NCBI RefSeq assembly: GCF_000948415.1
Contig: NZ_JYII01000006.1
Span: 62,001-126,000 of the forward strand
Length of the DNA: 64,000 nucleotides
Direction: 5' to 3'
Source of the DNA: Thalassospira sp. HJ
Lineage (GTDB): Bacteria; Pseudomonadota; Alphaproteobacteria; Rhodospirillales; Thalassospiraceae
The notes beneath the pieces are model-generated. The model ran no database searches. It saw only the letters and a program-made list of their open reading frames with translations, and had not been told where the DNA came from. Made by a program: the position numbers and the translations under genes. Position 1 is the first letter of the stretch. Each line of letters begins with the position of its first letter. This document shows, in pieces, positions 38,207 to 46,787 of this stretch.

Positions 38207-38857
38207 ATGCAAAGCAACGCCCCAACCGCGCAAAACCCCGAGTGGCGCACCACCCCGGAGTTGGTTTCCTACCCCGAAGCCCTTGCCGAAATGGAAGCCC
38301 GCGCCGAAGCGATTCATGCTGGCGAAGCCCATGAACTTGTTTGGTTTCTTGAACATCCGCCACTTTATACAGCAGGCACCAGCGCGCATGCCGAAGACCT
38401 TGTCGACCCGGATCGCTTTCCGGTCTATGACGCCGGCCGTGGCGGGCAATATACCTATCACGGACCGGGTCAGCGGACGGTTTATCTGATGCTGGACCTC
38501 AAGAATCGCGGTCGCGACGTGCGTGCCTATGTCCATAACCTTGAAGAATGGGTGATTCGCACCCTGGCGTTACTCGGCATCAAGGGCGAACGCCGGGATG
38601 GCCGTGTGGGCATCTGGGTCGTGCGCGATGACGGGCGCGAAGACAAGATCGCCGCCATTGGCGTTCGTGTGCGTCGCTGGGTGACGTTCCACGGCATTGC
38701 GATCAATGTCGCCCCGGACCTGTCACATTTTGGTGGGATCGTGCCATGTGGCATTTCCGAACATGGTGTCACCAGCCTGCGCGATCTTGGCGTCGATATT
38801 CCTATGGCCGAACTGGATCGCCTGTTAAAACAGACCTTTGGCGAAATATTTTCGTAA
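38207..38857 (+). CDS. lipB: Lipoyl(octanoyl) transferase
   Basis: 216 residues. Transfers octanoate from acyl carrier protein to lipoyl domains. Motifs: [51 protein letters not shown] and catalytic Cys in [14 protein letters not shown], with the conserved Lys of [11 protein letters not shown] at 38207 is preferred to the in-frame TTG at 38195, although AGGAA is close to it. Followed 21 bases later by a GGDEF gene on the same strand, so the two probably share a transcript. Confidence 0.94.
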   Translation: MQSNAPTAQNPEWRTTPELVSYPEALAEMEARAEAIHAGEAHELVWFLEHPPLYTAGTSAHAEDLVDPDRFPVYDAGRGGQYTYHGPGQRTVYLMLDLKNRGRDVRAYVHNLEEWVIRTLALLGIKGERRDGRVGIWVVRDDGREDKIAAIGVRVRRWVTFHGIAINVAPDLSHFGGIVPCGISEHGVTSLRDLGVDIPMAELDRLLKQTFGEIFS

Positions 38858-38878
38858 CACCAGTCCCGGGCGTTCCGC

Positions 38879-39907
38879 ATGAGTGACAAGTCGCAACCGG
38901 CCAAGGCAGAACCAGCGCCCATAGCGGGTCCTGCCAAAGGCAAATCCAAAAGCCACAAGATGCCCGAAAGTGTTGCCGATGGCGGGATGGCCGATGCCGA
39001 ACGCGATATTCTTGCCGAACTTGAAAAGGCACTTGGCGAACATATCGCCCTGTTGCTGCGCTGGAATCGCAAACTGGCCCTGCCGGATTCGCCAGTCGAT
39101 CCGGATGCGGACGATGACGATCATGATTGCGATTTCGGGGCCTGGTACGCGCTTAATCGCCATAACCGGCTGATTGACCAGCCCGCCATGCATGCGCTGG
39201 CGACAACCCATCAGCAACTTCACGATTCGGCAAAGCGGCTTTTATCCGCACGTGAAGTCGACGGCGAAGTCGATTCGGCCGAGTTTGACATGATGGCGCT
39301 GCGTGCAGAATCGTTCTTTGCCCAGTTGCGCCGTGTTGAACGCGCCTTCCGCACGGCACGGTCGGATGTCGATCCGCTCACGGGCACATATAACCGGCAA
39401 ACCATGATGGGCGATCTTAACGCCGAACGCGAACGTGCGATCCGTACCGAAGTCCCCACTGCCATCGCCTTGGTTGACCTTGATCACTTCAAGTCGGTTA
39501 ACGACACCTATGGACATCAGGCTGGCGACATGGTCCTGCAAACGGTTGCAGGCATCCTGCAGTCGCATGTGCGCCCCTTTGACAAGGTCTATCGTTATGG
39601 CGGCGAGGAATTCCTGATCTGCCTGCCCAATGCCGATATGAAGCAATGCGCGCGCGTGCTTGAACGTCTGCGCCGCGTGATCGAGGCATCCCCGGTTACC
39701 GTCAGCGACGACACCATCCTGCCGGTCACGGCGTCGATCGGCGCGGCCCCAATGACCAAAAGCCGCACGACAGAGCAAATCATCGAAAAAGCCGACAAGG
39801 CCCTTTACGCGGCCAAGGAAGGCGGACGTAACCGCGTGCGCGTCTGGCGCAATCCGGATGGCAAGACACCCGCCACAGCGGCAAAAACCGGCAAGGATGC
39901 GACCTGA
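38879..39907 (+). CDS. Diguanylate cyclase with CZB-type zinc-binding domain
   Basis: 342 residues, cytoplasmic. A Pro/Ala/Lys-rich N-terminus is followed by a domain (about 40-125) with CZB features: His in EHIALLLRW, Cys in DCDFGAWYAL, and HxxxH in TTHQQLHDSA, the 3-His/1-Cys zinc site of DgcZ-type proteins. GGDEF domain (about 160-330): VDPLTGTYNRQTMM, LVDLDHFKSVNDTYGHQAGD and active YGGEEFLICL, so it should make c-di-GMP. In E. coli DgcZ zinc inhibits the cyclase; the same control is inferred here. No RxxD inhibitory site was obvious. 21 bases after lipB. Confidence 0.9.
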   Translation: MSDKSQPAKAEPAPIAGPAKGKSKSHKMPESVADGGMADAERDILAELEKALGEHIALLLRWNRKLALPDSPVDPDADDDDHDCDFGAWYALNRHNRLIDQPAMHALATTHQQLHDSAKRLLSAREVDGEVDSAEFDMMALRAESFFAQLRRVERAFRTARSDVDPLTGTYNRQTMMGDLNAERERAIRTEVPTAIALVDLDHFKSVNDTYGHQAGDMVLQTVAGILQSHVRPFDKVYRYGGEEFLICLPNADMKQCARVLERLRRVIEASPVTVSDDTILPVTASIGAAPMTKSRTTEQIIEKADKALYAAKEGGRNRVRVWRNPDGKTPATAAKTGKDAT

Positions 39908-40228
39908 ACGTCGCACAACCGTCCAAATTTCCCACACCGCTGGAATTTGCCCCCCGATCATGAAAAATTTTCGCTGAGTTTTATTGCGACGCAACACCCT
40001 CAATCTGTCGGGGGATTTCAGTTTATTAGCCGCGCAAAGTGTTTTTGTTCACTGCGAAGAACAAAAAATTCCGCATAAGCGAAATCTTGTCTTCACAAGT
40101 TGGCAACATATCTGCAAACTATAATAAGAAAAAGGCAGCAGGGCTTTGCCCCTCGTGCAAGGCCGAGAGAGATCAAACCGCTGCCGACTTGGGAGGGAAT
40201 TCGTTTAGACCCGAACGGAGGCCCATGA
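39908..40228 (+). other. Intergenic region before the RMF-like gene
   Basis: 321 bp, no gene seen. A perfect 9-bp inverted repeat TTTTTGTTC-actgcgaa-GAACAAAAA lies at 40042-40067. A purine-rich stretch and GGAGG precede the next start codon. Confidence 0.45.
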
Positions 40229-40768
40229 ATGTCCAGTTCTATGGATTTCGCGCCTGGCGATCCCGCCTTGATGCTGACCGTGCTTCGCAGTGCGGAAGCA
40301 AATCTTGATCGCAGCATGTTGCTGCGCCGTGTCCTGTCTCTTTTCTGTACTGATGACTATGGCAACCAGATTGCCGTTGAAGATGGCCCTGACCTGCAGC
40401 GCCGGATTGATAACGCCATTGCCCATCTTGAGTTGGCTGGCCTGATCCGCATGACAGCCAGGGACGAACTTTCAATTACCTCGCTTGGCACCGCCATGAT
40501 GCTGGCTTACCCGCTTGGCATTGATGATGGTGTGCTCTGCTCCCTGCCTGCTTTCCGCAACAGCATCTATGAAACCCATGCCCCGGTGGTTCAGGAACGC
40601 CATCTGCCGAACTCGGCCTATGGTTCCGGTTTCTCGGCCGGTATCGAAGCCCACCGCCTGACGGAAAACCCCTATCCCTCTGACTCTCGTGACCATGAAG
40701 ACTGGTTGATGGGTTGGGACGAGGCCCTTGATCAGTCCAAACGCGAAGCCGAAACGCTTCTGAACTGA
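40229..40768 (+). CDS. Winged-helix-like protein with RMF-like C-terminus
   Basis: 179 residues. The first about 90 residues look like a winged helix (LDRSMLLRRVLSLFCTDDYG, IDNAIAHLELAGLIRMTARD, LSITSLGTAMMLAYPLG). The last about 55 (AYGSGFSAGIEAHRLTENPYP and then DWLMGWDEAL) resemble ribosome modulation factor, with its G-x-x-A-G-x-x-A, NPYP and W-x-x-GW pattern. Known RMF is a short separate protein that dimerises ribosomes in stationary phase, so this is a fusion. GGAGG seven bases upstream fixes ATG at 40229; another ATG at 40225 is out of frame. Domain calls are by eye. Confidence 0.75.
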   Translation: MSSSMDFAPGDPALMLTVLRSAEANLDRSMLLRRVLSLFCTDDYGNQIAVEDGPDLQRRIDNAIAHLELAGLIRMTARDELSITSLGTAMMLAYPLGIDDGVLCSLPAFRNSIYETHAPVVQERHLPNSAYGSGFSAGIEAHRLTENPYPSDSRDHEDWLMGWDEALDQSKREAETLLN

Positions 40769-41086
40769 TCCGCGCCCGGCCAATCGGCCTTGCGCAAAAG
40801 ATATGCGACCGGCACCGAAACATGAACTTTGGTGCTGTGATTTGAAGACCCGGCCCCGCCGGTGTTGCCGTGCCCGCTTGTGCAACGGCCAAAGCCTGTC
40901 CGTTTGACCCGCAACGATGGCATCAAGCCATTGTCACTGGGCTACAATCATGGACAGCGAACCCTTACCCCCTGATCCCAACACCTAGAACCGCCCGCCC
41001 TTTTTGCCAACGCAAGGGCTCTCCACGCGCGTTATGGCTGCAGCGTGGCGCTCAATGCAGGATCATCATCAACATAGTTTGGGAAA
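40769..41086. other. Intergenic region without clear gene
   Basis: 318 bp between the RMF-like gene and the DUF4169-type gene (opposite strands, convergent). Several open frames exist but none shows domain-like sequence or a ribosome site; no terminator hairpin was obvious. Confidence 0.4.
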
Positions 41087-41398
41087 TCAGGTCTCGGACG
41101 GACGGTCCGGCGCAAAGATCGAAATCACATTGTTTTTGGCATTGTCGGGCGACTTGGCGTCATCATCGCTCCCCGCCACTGATGCGACTTCGTCGGCAGC
41201 TTCATCCGCGCCTGGTGCCGCGGTATCAACACGCTTGTGCCCATCAAGCTGCTTGTCAGCATTCTTGCGTTCGTGATCGGAAAGCTGGCGTTCACCGCGC
41301 GTGCGACCATGCAGGGCCCGGTTCTGATCGGCCTTGCGGGACTTTTCATCGCGCTGTTTTCGTTTGCGTGCCTGACGCAGATTGACGAGATCGCCCAT
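41087..41398 (-). CDS. DUF4169-like small protein
   Basis: 103 residues, highly basic then acidic. The start MGDLVNLRQARKRKQRDEK, followed by NRALHGRTRGERQLSDH and LDGHKRVD, matches the alphaproteobacterial DUF4169 pattern (short, charged, conserved N-terminus). The C-terminal 40 residues are Asp/Ala-rich and probably variable. Function unknown. Confidence 0.75.
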   Translation of the reverse strand: MGDLVNLRQARKRKQRDEKSRKADQNRALHGRTRGERQLSDHERKNADKQLDGHKRVDTAAPGADEAADEVASVAGSDDDAKSPDNAKNNVISIFAPDRPSET

Positions 41399-41468
41399 AT
41401 CACACTTCTGTTGCCAGACAGGCCGTCCTGACCGGTCAGTCTGAGGGAACCAAAACCCGAAATAAAAA

Positions 41469-41497
41469 ACGGGCGCTTCGAAACCCGAAGCACCCGT
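41469..41497 (-). terminator. Terminator of the coiled-coil lipoprotein gene
   Basis: 12-bp stem ACGGGCGCTTCG / CGAAGCACCCGT with one wobble pair, loop AAACC, followed on the minus strand by TTTTTATTTC; 36 bases past the stop. Confidence 0.87.
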
Positions 41498-41532
41498 TAG
41501 CCGTTCTTAAAATCCGTTGGTGTCCGGCAGGA

Positions 41533-42654
41533 CTAGCGCACGAAAACGTGCACCTCGTTAGCCGAAACAGATGCGCTGGTGGCATCGGAAGCACGCACAC
41601 GCGAGCTCGGCATGCCCATATCGGTCAGGGACCGAAGAACTGCCTGCGCGTTACGCTTGGATTTGTTGGCGTTCAGCGCAACCTGCGCCGGGGTACCACG
41701 ATTCGGCGTCACCGCAACCACATCAAAGCTTGCCTGCGGGCGACGTTCCAGAACACGGTTAACCGCATTGTAAAGCGCCTGCTCGTACTTGACGCTGGCC
41801 GTATCGAAACGGATCACGACAAGCGGACGCTCACTCGGTGCGGCAGCCATACGCTGACCGGACGATGCCGGCGCAGCCTGTGACTGGAAAACACGTTTGG
41901 AAAGGGAATCCCCGAAGATTTCGCCGTTTTTGACAGCCAGAGCCAGCGCATTGAGGTTTGCGCGCTCGGTGCTGACATAAGACGTCTGACGGGCAAGGCT
42001 TTCACTGATTTCGTTCAGAAGACGGTCAATCAGCACCGTGGTGCGGTTGGTTTCGTCTTCGAGAAGGGCCAGCTGACGGTGATCTTCGTCAACAGCACCG
42101 GAAACCTGATAGGCCGAACGAACCGACTCAAGCAGGAAGGTCGACAGCGTGCTGTCGGCAGCAACCTTGTTGGCCAGCGAGTTCAGCGCGGCGATATCGT
42201 CGTTCACACGATCGAGTTCACCCTGTGCGGTGTTCCACTGCTGCACCAGAACCGGGTTGCCCGGGGTCGTGCCAACCTGCAGACGTGCGCTGATCGCCGC
42301 CACAGTGCCATGATAGGCCTGCGAATGCGCGACAGTCTGTGCACGAAGCTGCTGCAATTCGTTGTTATGCTGGTTCAGAGCGCCCTTAAGACGGTTGAGC
42401 TCCTGCTGCATGTTCTCGACTTTGGAACCGACAAAGGTTCCGGTCTGAGACACACCGGTCAGCGGTTCCGTGCTAGCAGCAGCGGTATAGCTGGTGGTGG
42501 CAGTCGCACCGGTCGGTTGGGAAGCAACGACGTTTTCCTGCGTCGTTTCCTCTTCTCCGGCAAGTGTCGGCCAAAGGGCCTCAGAAGAAAAAGAACATCC
42601 CCCCAGCATCAGGGCGGTGCCGATTACGGCGAGGTAGGTTTTACGAACGGCCAT
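41533..42654 (-). CDS. Coiled-coil lipoprotein with OmpA-like C-terminus
   Basis: 373 residues. Lipobox LMLGGC (Cys20). A Thr/Ala-rich linker, a long coiled coil (about 80-250: VENMQQELNRLKGALNQ, LIDRLLNEISESLARQ), then an OmpA-like region (about 290-373: PLVVIRFDTASVKYEQALY, ASFDVVAVTPNRGTPAQVAL, LRSLTDMGMPSSRVRA). Envelope location is predicted from the lipobox. The exact role is unknown; the pattern of coiled coil and peptidoglycan-type fold suggests an envelope scaffold or stabiliser. Confidence 0.85.
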   Translation of the reverse strand: MAVRKTYLAVIGTALMLGGCSFSSEALWPTLAGEEETTQENVVASQPTGATATTSYTAAASTEPLTGVSQTGTFVGSKVENMQQELNRLKGALNQHNNELQQLRAQTVAHSQAYHGTVAAISARLQVGTTPGNPVLVQQWNTAQGELDRVNDDIAALNSLANKVAADSTLSTFLLESVRSAYQVSGAVDEDHRQLALLEDETNRTTVLIDRLLNEISESLARQTSYVSTERANLNALALAVKNGEIFGDSLSKRVFQSQAAPASSGQRMAAAPSERPLVVIRFDTASVKYEQALYNAVNRVLERRPQASFDVVAVTPNRGTPAQVALNANKSKRNAQAVLRSLTDMGMPSSRVRASDATSASVSANEVHVFVR

Positions 42655-42991
42655 TTCGATCTATTACCTAAGTAGAAATATGCGAATCTCCCTGGGCTTG
42701 CCTTTTTATCTAGGTGAAACAAGCCCCTGCTCCCCCGGGATTGAAAGCATCTTAGTCTACGACCACTTATGGAACAAGACGCATTTGCCCCTTTTTTGCC
42801 GAGTCTTGTCCTTATTCACTTCAAACCGGACAAAGCCGGGCAAAACAGGGCCGTAGCAGTCAGGTAAACCGCGCCTTACGAAAAAATGGCAAAAATTCAA
42901 ATTTACTGCTTGCAATGACATGCTCGTTTGCATAAGTTCCGCTCCGCCGACGGGGAGCAGTCCTTTGCAAACCGCCGGAAAATAAGGCAAA
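42655..42991. other. Intergenic region upstream of tRNA-Arg and lipoprotein gene
   Basis: 337 bp between divergent units. Contains the inverted pair GGGCTTG (42694-42700) / CAAGCCC (42720-42726). No gene seen; promoters of the tRNA and the lipoprotein gene should lie here. Confidence 0.4.
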
Positions 42992-43068
42992 GCGCCCGTA
43001 GCTCAGCTGGATAGAGCATCTGACTACGAATCAGAAGGCCGGAGGTTCGAATCCTTCCGGGCGCGCCA
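42992..43068 (+). tRNA. tRNA-Arg (ACG), copy 1
   Basis: 77 bases with encoded CCA: acceptor GCGCCCG pairs with CGGGCGC, anticodon loop CTACGAA (ACG), T loop GTTCGAATC. Identical to the copy 131 bases downstream. Confidence 0.96.
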
Positions 43069-43071
43069 GTG

Positions 43072-43101
43072 AAAGGCTCGACGTCACCGCGTCGGGCCTT
43101 T
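43072..43101 (+). terminator. Hairpin between the two tRNA-Arg genes
   Basis: 12-bp stem AAAGGCTCGACG / CGTCGGGCCTTT with one G-U pair and loop TCACCG, three bases after the first tRNA, then ACCATTTATAC. Confidence 0.65.
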
Positions 43102-43122
43102 ACCATTTATACAAGCGTAAAA

Positions 43123-43199
43123 GCGCCCGTAGCTCAGCTGGATAGAGCATCTGACTACGAATCAGAAGGCCGGAGGTTCGAATCCTTCCGGGCGCGCCA
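43123..43199 (+). tRNA. tRNA-Arg (ACG), copy 2
   Basis: Sequence identical to copy 1 over its 77 bases, with encoded CCA and anticodon ACG. Confidence 0.96.
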
Positions 43200-43202
43200 G
43201 TC

Positions 43203-43231
43203 AAAGGCCCGACGTTATCCGTCGGGTCTTT
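43203..43231 (+). terminator. Terminator after tRNA-Arg copy 2
   Basis: 12-bp stem AAAGGCCCGACG / CGTCGGGTCTTT with one wobble pair and a five-base loop, followed by GTTCGTTTC. Confidence 0.75.
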
Positions 43232-43384
43232 GTTCGTTTCCGGCCATGTTCATCGCCAAAAGTCCTCGCACACAACCGCTTGACGTGCTGCACAACCAAA
43301 AGACATGGGAACATCGATTTCAGGGTGCTAAGCTTCTGAACGTTTACCCCACAAAAAGACGAACACGTTCCAAGGAGTGCCGCG

Positions 43385-43906
43385 ATGAAAGCCAATACCC
43401 GCATTACAGTGTCGTGCAATGACCGCGTTGGACTGGTCTCTGACATCACCGGGCGGCTTTTTGATATCGGTGCCAATCTGGGCCCGACTTCATTTGCACT
43501 AAATGGCGGCACCGCCAAATTCGAAACCAGCTGCGAATTGCCCGAGGACTGCCCAATCACTGAATGTGAAACCGGCCTTCGGGAACTGTCCCTGGAAAAT
43601 GCCGATATCACGGTTGAGGCGATCGCGGCCGCACCGGAACTCAAGACCGCACCGGATGCAACCCATCTTATTGAATGCTCGGGGATTGATCAGCCGGGCC
43701 TGATTGCCCGTCTGTCAGAAATCTTCATCGAATATAACGCCAATATCGTCCGTCTGGCGGCATCAGCAACCGATGAAAAGGATGCCCGGATCTATACCCT
43801 GCGCTTCGCCGTTGCCATCCCACCGGAACGGGCTGCGAACTGCCTTGCGACCCTTGCCAATACCGCAGGATCGATGCGCCTCGTCTTCAAGTTTGATGAG
43901 CTTTAG
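43385..43906 (+). CDS. Two-ACT-domain regulator, GcvR-like
   Basis: 173 residues: two ACT domains, about 6-75 (ITVSCNDRVGLVSDITGRLFDIGANL) and 93-165 (IECSGIDQPGLIARLSEIFIEYNANIVRL), with no DNA-binding domain. This matches the GcvR/YbeD-like ACT family, regulators of glycine cleavage or other amino-acid pathways that bind amino acids or partner proteins. AGGAG is upstream of ATG. The specific pathway cannot be told from sequence. Confidence 0.88.
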   Translation: MKANTRITVSCNDRVGLVSDITGRLFDIGANLGPTSFALNGGTAKFETSCELPEDCPITECETGLRELSLENADITVEAIAAAPELKTAPDATHLIECSGIDQPGLIARLSEIFIEYNANIVRLAASATDEKDARIYTLRFAVAIPPERAANCLATLANTAGSMRLVFKFDEL

Positions 43907-43912
43907 ACCCGG

Positions 43913-45073
43913 CTAAATCACAACCCGATTTCGGCCGGATTGCTTTGCCTGATAAAGCTTCTGGTCGGCACTTTTTAGCACCGCCCACGGGTCGGTGGTA
44001 TCTTCGTCGCGTTCGCACACACCAACCGAAATGGTGACCGAAACGGATTTGTTTTTTTCCGGCGGAGTGATCTTGTTATCCGCAATCCTCTGACGCAGGG
44101 CATCAAGTGGTTCTTGCGCGCGTTCTGCTGTGCGTCCGGCAAACAGCACGGCAAATTCCTCGCCGCCATATCGATATGCCTTGCCACCCCCGCCAACACG
44201 GGCCAGCTCACGCGCCACCTTTTTTAAAACGATATCGCCAACATCATGGCCATAGGTGTCGTTGAACTTTTTGAAGTGATCAACGTCCAGCATCGCAATC
44301 GCATATTGATTGCCAAGCTCGGCCATCGCATGCCCCAACGCGCGTCTGCCCGGCAACCCGGTCAGATCATCAACAAACGCCATCCGCCAGGCCTCCTGCG
44401 CCAGACCCGCTAGAACCACACCGGTCGCCGCCAGATATCCATATTGAATAACCCCGGCCCCCATCACGGTTGCCACATCAATCGCAATGATCGCGGCGGC
44501 AAAGCTGGTCTCAAGCGGCTTGTGTCGGATTAAAAGCAACACCACCGCGACAACCGAAATGATCATTGCCGGATGAGGCATCGCCCCAAGAATGCCGGTA
44601 CTGACAAAAAAACGCGTATCAAGCACACGATGCAGGGCCGATCCGACATCGGGCTGCCCCGCCAGCATCAGCATGACAAATATCTGCAACCCCAGAACCA
44701 GCATCCGGGCAATGCCGCGCGGGTTCAAAACGCCACGTTCTGCGGTAAAGCCCAGCAAAAGCAGATTGATCGGGATCAGATAAAGTGTCGCGATCCGAAG
44801 GAACGCCAGCCCCTCCGCCGAAATACCAGCCCCGTTGCCAACCAGAAGCCAATAACAAATCAGCAACAACAGCATGACGAAAACCGCACGTCCGCGGTTA
44901 AACCACCAGCCAATCGCCCCGCCCAGAACCGCCAGCAAAAACGGCCCGTATCGCACAAGCCCAGACAGCTCAGCTGGCACCAGCGTCGGTGAAACGGCCA
45001 GCACAAGGCACGCCCCCATGATAAGCGCAGGCGCCAGACCGGCAGAAACAACGATGGAATAAGCGCGACGCAT
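43913..45073 (-). CDS. Membrane diguanylate cyclase
   Basis: 386 residues: about six membrane helices (about 8-215), then a GGDEF domain (about 225-386): LDVDHFKKFNDTYGHDVGD and active YGGEEFAVLFAG, so a functional cyclase is predicted. The N-terminal membrane sensor has no recognised name. Convergent with the ACT-domain gene, with only six bases between the stops. Confidence 0.92.
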   Translation of the reverse strand: MRRAYSIVVSAGLAPALIMGACLVLAVSPTLVPAELSGLVRYGPFLLAVLGGAIGWWFNRGRAVFVMLLLLICYWLLVGNGAGISAEGLAFLRIATLYLIPINLLLLGFTAERGVLNPRGIARMLVLGLQIFVMLMLAGQPDVGSALHRVLDTRFFVSTGILGAMPHPAMIISVVAVVLLLIRHKPLETSFAAAIIAIDVATVMGAGVIQYGYLAATGVVLAGLAQEAWRMAFVDDLTGLPGRRALGHAMAELGNQYAIAMLDVDHFKKFNDTYGHDVGDIVLKKVARELARVGGGGKAYRYGGEEFAVLFAGRTAERAQEPLDALRQRIADNKITPPEKNKSVSVTISVGVCERDEDTTDPWAVLKSADQKLYQAKQSGRNRVVI

Positions 45074-45737
45074 GGGCCGTTTGATACTACCTGCTGATGG
45101 GGTCTTTCGGGCGCGCGGTTGGCGGCGCTCCCGATATCGTCGGTAATCTAACGACAGTCCGGTTAAGGGGCTATTGCTTTATCCGGCTTATCTCGAGTTT
45201 TTCTTAGGGTCAGAACTCATTCACATAATTGTCCCGGTCTCCCGGATTTGTGCGGATATGCGGAGCAAAACCACAGGAAGATCTATATCTTTCAAGATTT
45301 TGCGACAAAATAGCCCGTGCAAATCCGGGTGATCCGAAGGACAACTGATATGAGAGAAAGCCTCGTCGTCAAATTCCTTGACCGGGGATCACCCCGCTCT
45401 TCGGCATTTTCCTAGCTTTTTCTCTCATATCAGTTGCCGGGTCAGTTATCTGAATGAGTTCTGACCCTAAGTAGCCATGCCGTTCCACGCGTCTGCGTCG
45501 AAAGCACTAGAACGATACCCGTTTTAAGACTTGCCACCATTCGCATCCGCACCATAAATTAGCCACAGGATTACTGCGACGCACAATGTTCGCAGACCAC
45601 ATAACTGTCACGGCGGCCACGGTACGATCCCGAAAACGGGACGCAATAATACGCCACATGCTTCGCGCGATGATCCCTTGATGATCCGTCGCCTGCGACG
45701 CACTGATTGAAATGACAGGTTCTGGAGAAACGTTACC
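45074..45737. other. Intergenic region with palindromic element
   Basis: 664 bp between the membrane cyclase and the malyl-CoA lyase gene. The middle is the MITE-like element at 45203-45471; the flanks (45074-45202 and 45472-45737) show no gene and hold divergent promoter DNA. Confidence 0.5.
45203..45471. repeat. 269-bp nested palindromic element (MITE-like)
   Basis: Ends are perfect 21-base inverted repeats: CTTAGGGTCAGAACTCATTCA (45203-45223) and its complement (45451-45471), with pairing continuing inward at lower match. A second inverted pair CAACTGATATGAGAGAAAGC (45342-45361) with its near-complement (45415-45436) lies inside. The outer ends read T-TA-GGG and CCC-TA-A, so a TA target duplication of Tc1/IS630 type is possible. 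No gene within. Distinct ends from the 25972-26237 element, similar size. Confidence 0.68.
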
Positions 45738-46724
45738 ATGAGCTTCACCACACCGACCCCGGCCCCGGCACGTCTGAATCGGTCCGAACTTGCTGTTCCC
45801 GGCAGCCGGATCGAACTGTTTGAAAAGGCCGCAAAATCCAAGGCCGATGCCATTTTCCTTGATCTGGAAGACGCCGTTGCGCCCAGCGACAAGGAACAGG
45901 CACGCAAGAACATCATCGCCGCCATCAATGACATCGATTGGGGTGACAAGGTTCTCTCAGTCCGCATCAATGGCCTTGATACCCATTATATGTATCGGGA
46001 CGTTGTCGAAGTTCTTGAACAGGCCGGTGATCGACTGGATCTGATCATGATCCCGAAGGTCGGAACGGCGGCCGACGTTTACGCCCTTGATATGATGGCA
46101 ACCCAGATCGAAACGGCCAAGGGCCGCAAAAAACGCATCGGGTTTGAACTGATCATTGAAACCGCCCTTGGCATGCAAAACATCCACGAAATTGCCGCGG
46201 CTTCCCCGCGCAATGAAAGCCTGCATTTCGGTGTGGCCGATTACGCCGCCTCGACCAAGGCAATGACGACTGGTATTGGCGGCCCGAACCCGCATTACGG
46301 CGTTTTGACCGACAAGGATGGCGACAATCCGCGTGACTATCACTGGGGTGATATGTGGCATTATGCCATCGCCCGCATGGTGGTCGCGGCACGCGCCAAT
46401 GGCCTGCGCCCGATTGACGGTCCGTTTGGCGATTTCTCCGATCCTGATGGCTACCGCGCACAGGCAGCCCGCGCCATGGTGCTGGGTTGTGAGGGCAAAT
46501 GGGCCATTCACCCAAGCCAGATCGCTCTTTCGAACGAGGTCTATTCACCGTCGGAAGAAGAAGTCACCAAGGCCAAACGCATCCTCGAAGCCATGGAAAA
46601 GGCCCAGGCCGAGGGTGCCGGTGCCGTCGCCCTTGATGGTCGCCTGATTGATATCGCATCGATCAAACAGGCCGAAGTCATGGTCCGCCAGGCCGAAGCC
46701 ATCGCCGCACGCGACGCGGGCTGA
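45738..46724 (+). CDS. Malyl-CoA lyase-type CoA ester lyase
   Basis: 328-residue HpcH/HpaI aldolase-family enzyme. Motifs: LAVPGSRIELFEKAAKS, AIFLDLEDAVAPSDKEQA, VLSVRINGLDTHYMYRDV, RIGFELIIETALGMQN, SLHFGVADYAASTKAM and KWAIHPSQIALSNEV. The long ADYAAS and IHPSQI pattern fits the L-malyl-CoA/beta-methylmalyl-CoA lyase (Mcl1) group of alphaproteobacteria, which makes glyoxylate and acetyl- or propionyl-CoA. Assignment within the family is inferred. GGAG precedes ATG; terminator follows. Confidence 0.88.
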   Translation: MSFTTPTPAPARLNRSELAVPGSRIELFEKAAKSKADAIFLDLEDAVAPSDKEQARKNIIAAINDIDWGDKVLSVRINGLDTHYMYRDVVEVLEQAGDRLDLIMIPKVGTAADVYALDMMATQIETAKGRKKRIGFELIIETALGMQNIHEIAAASPRNESLHFGVADYAASTKAMTTGIGGPNPHYGVLTDKDGDNPRDYHWGDMWHYAIARMVVAARANGLRPIDGPFGDFSDPDGYRAQAARAMVLGCEGKWAIHPSQIALSNEVYSPSEEEVTKAKRILEAMEKAQAEGAGAVALDGRLIDIASIKQAEVMVRQAEAIAARDAG

Positions 46725-46753
46725 TTTTCCAAACCGATCCAAGACGGGTTAGC

Positions 46754-46780
46754 AGGGGCGCAGATTACAACTGCGCCCCT
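46754..46780. terminator. Terminator between lyase and GNAT genes
   Basis: Perfect 10-bp stem AGGGGCGCAG / CTGCGCCCCT, loop ATTACAA, followed by TTTCTG; lies between two convergent genes and may serve both. Confidence 0.82.
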
Positions 46781-46787
46781 TTTCTGT

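Noticed and set aside
40870-41385. 171-codon plus-strand frame
   Set aside because: Runs antisense through the DUF4169-type gene and has no coding features.
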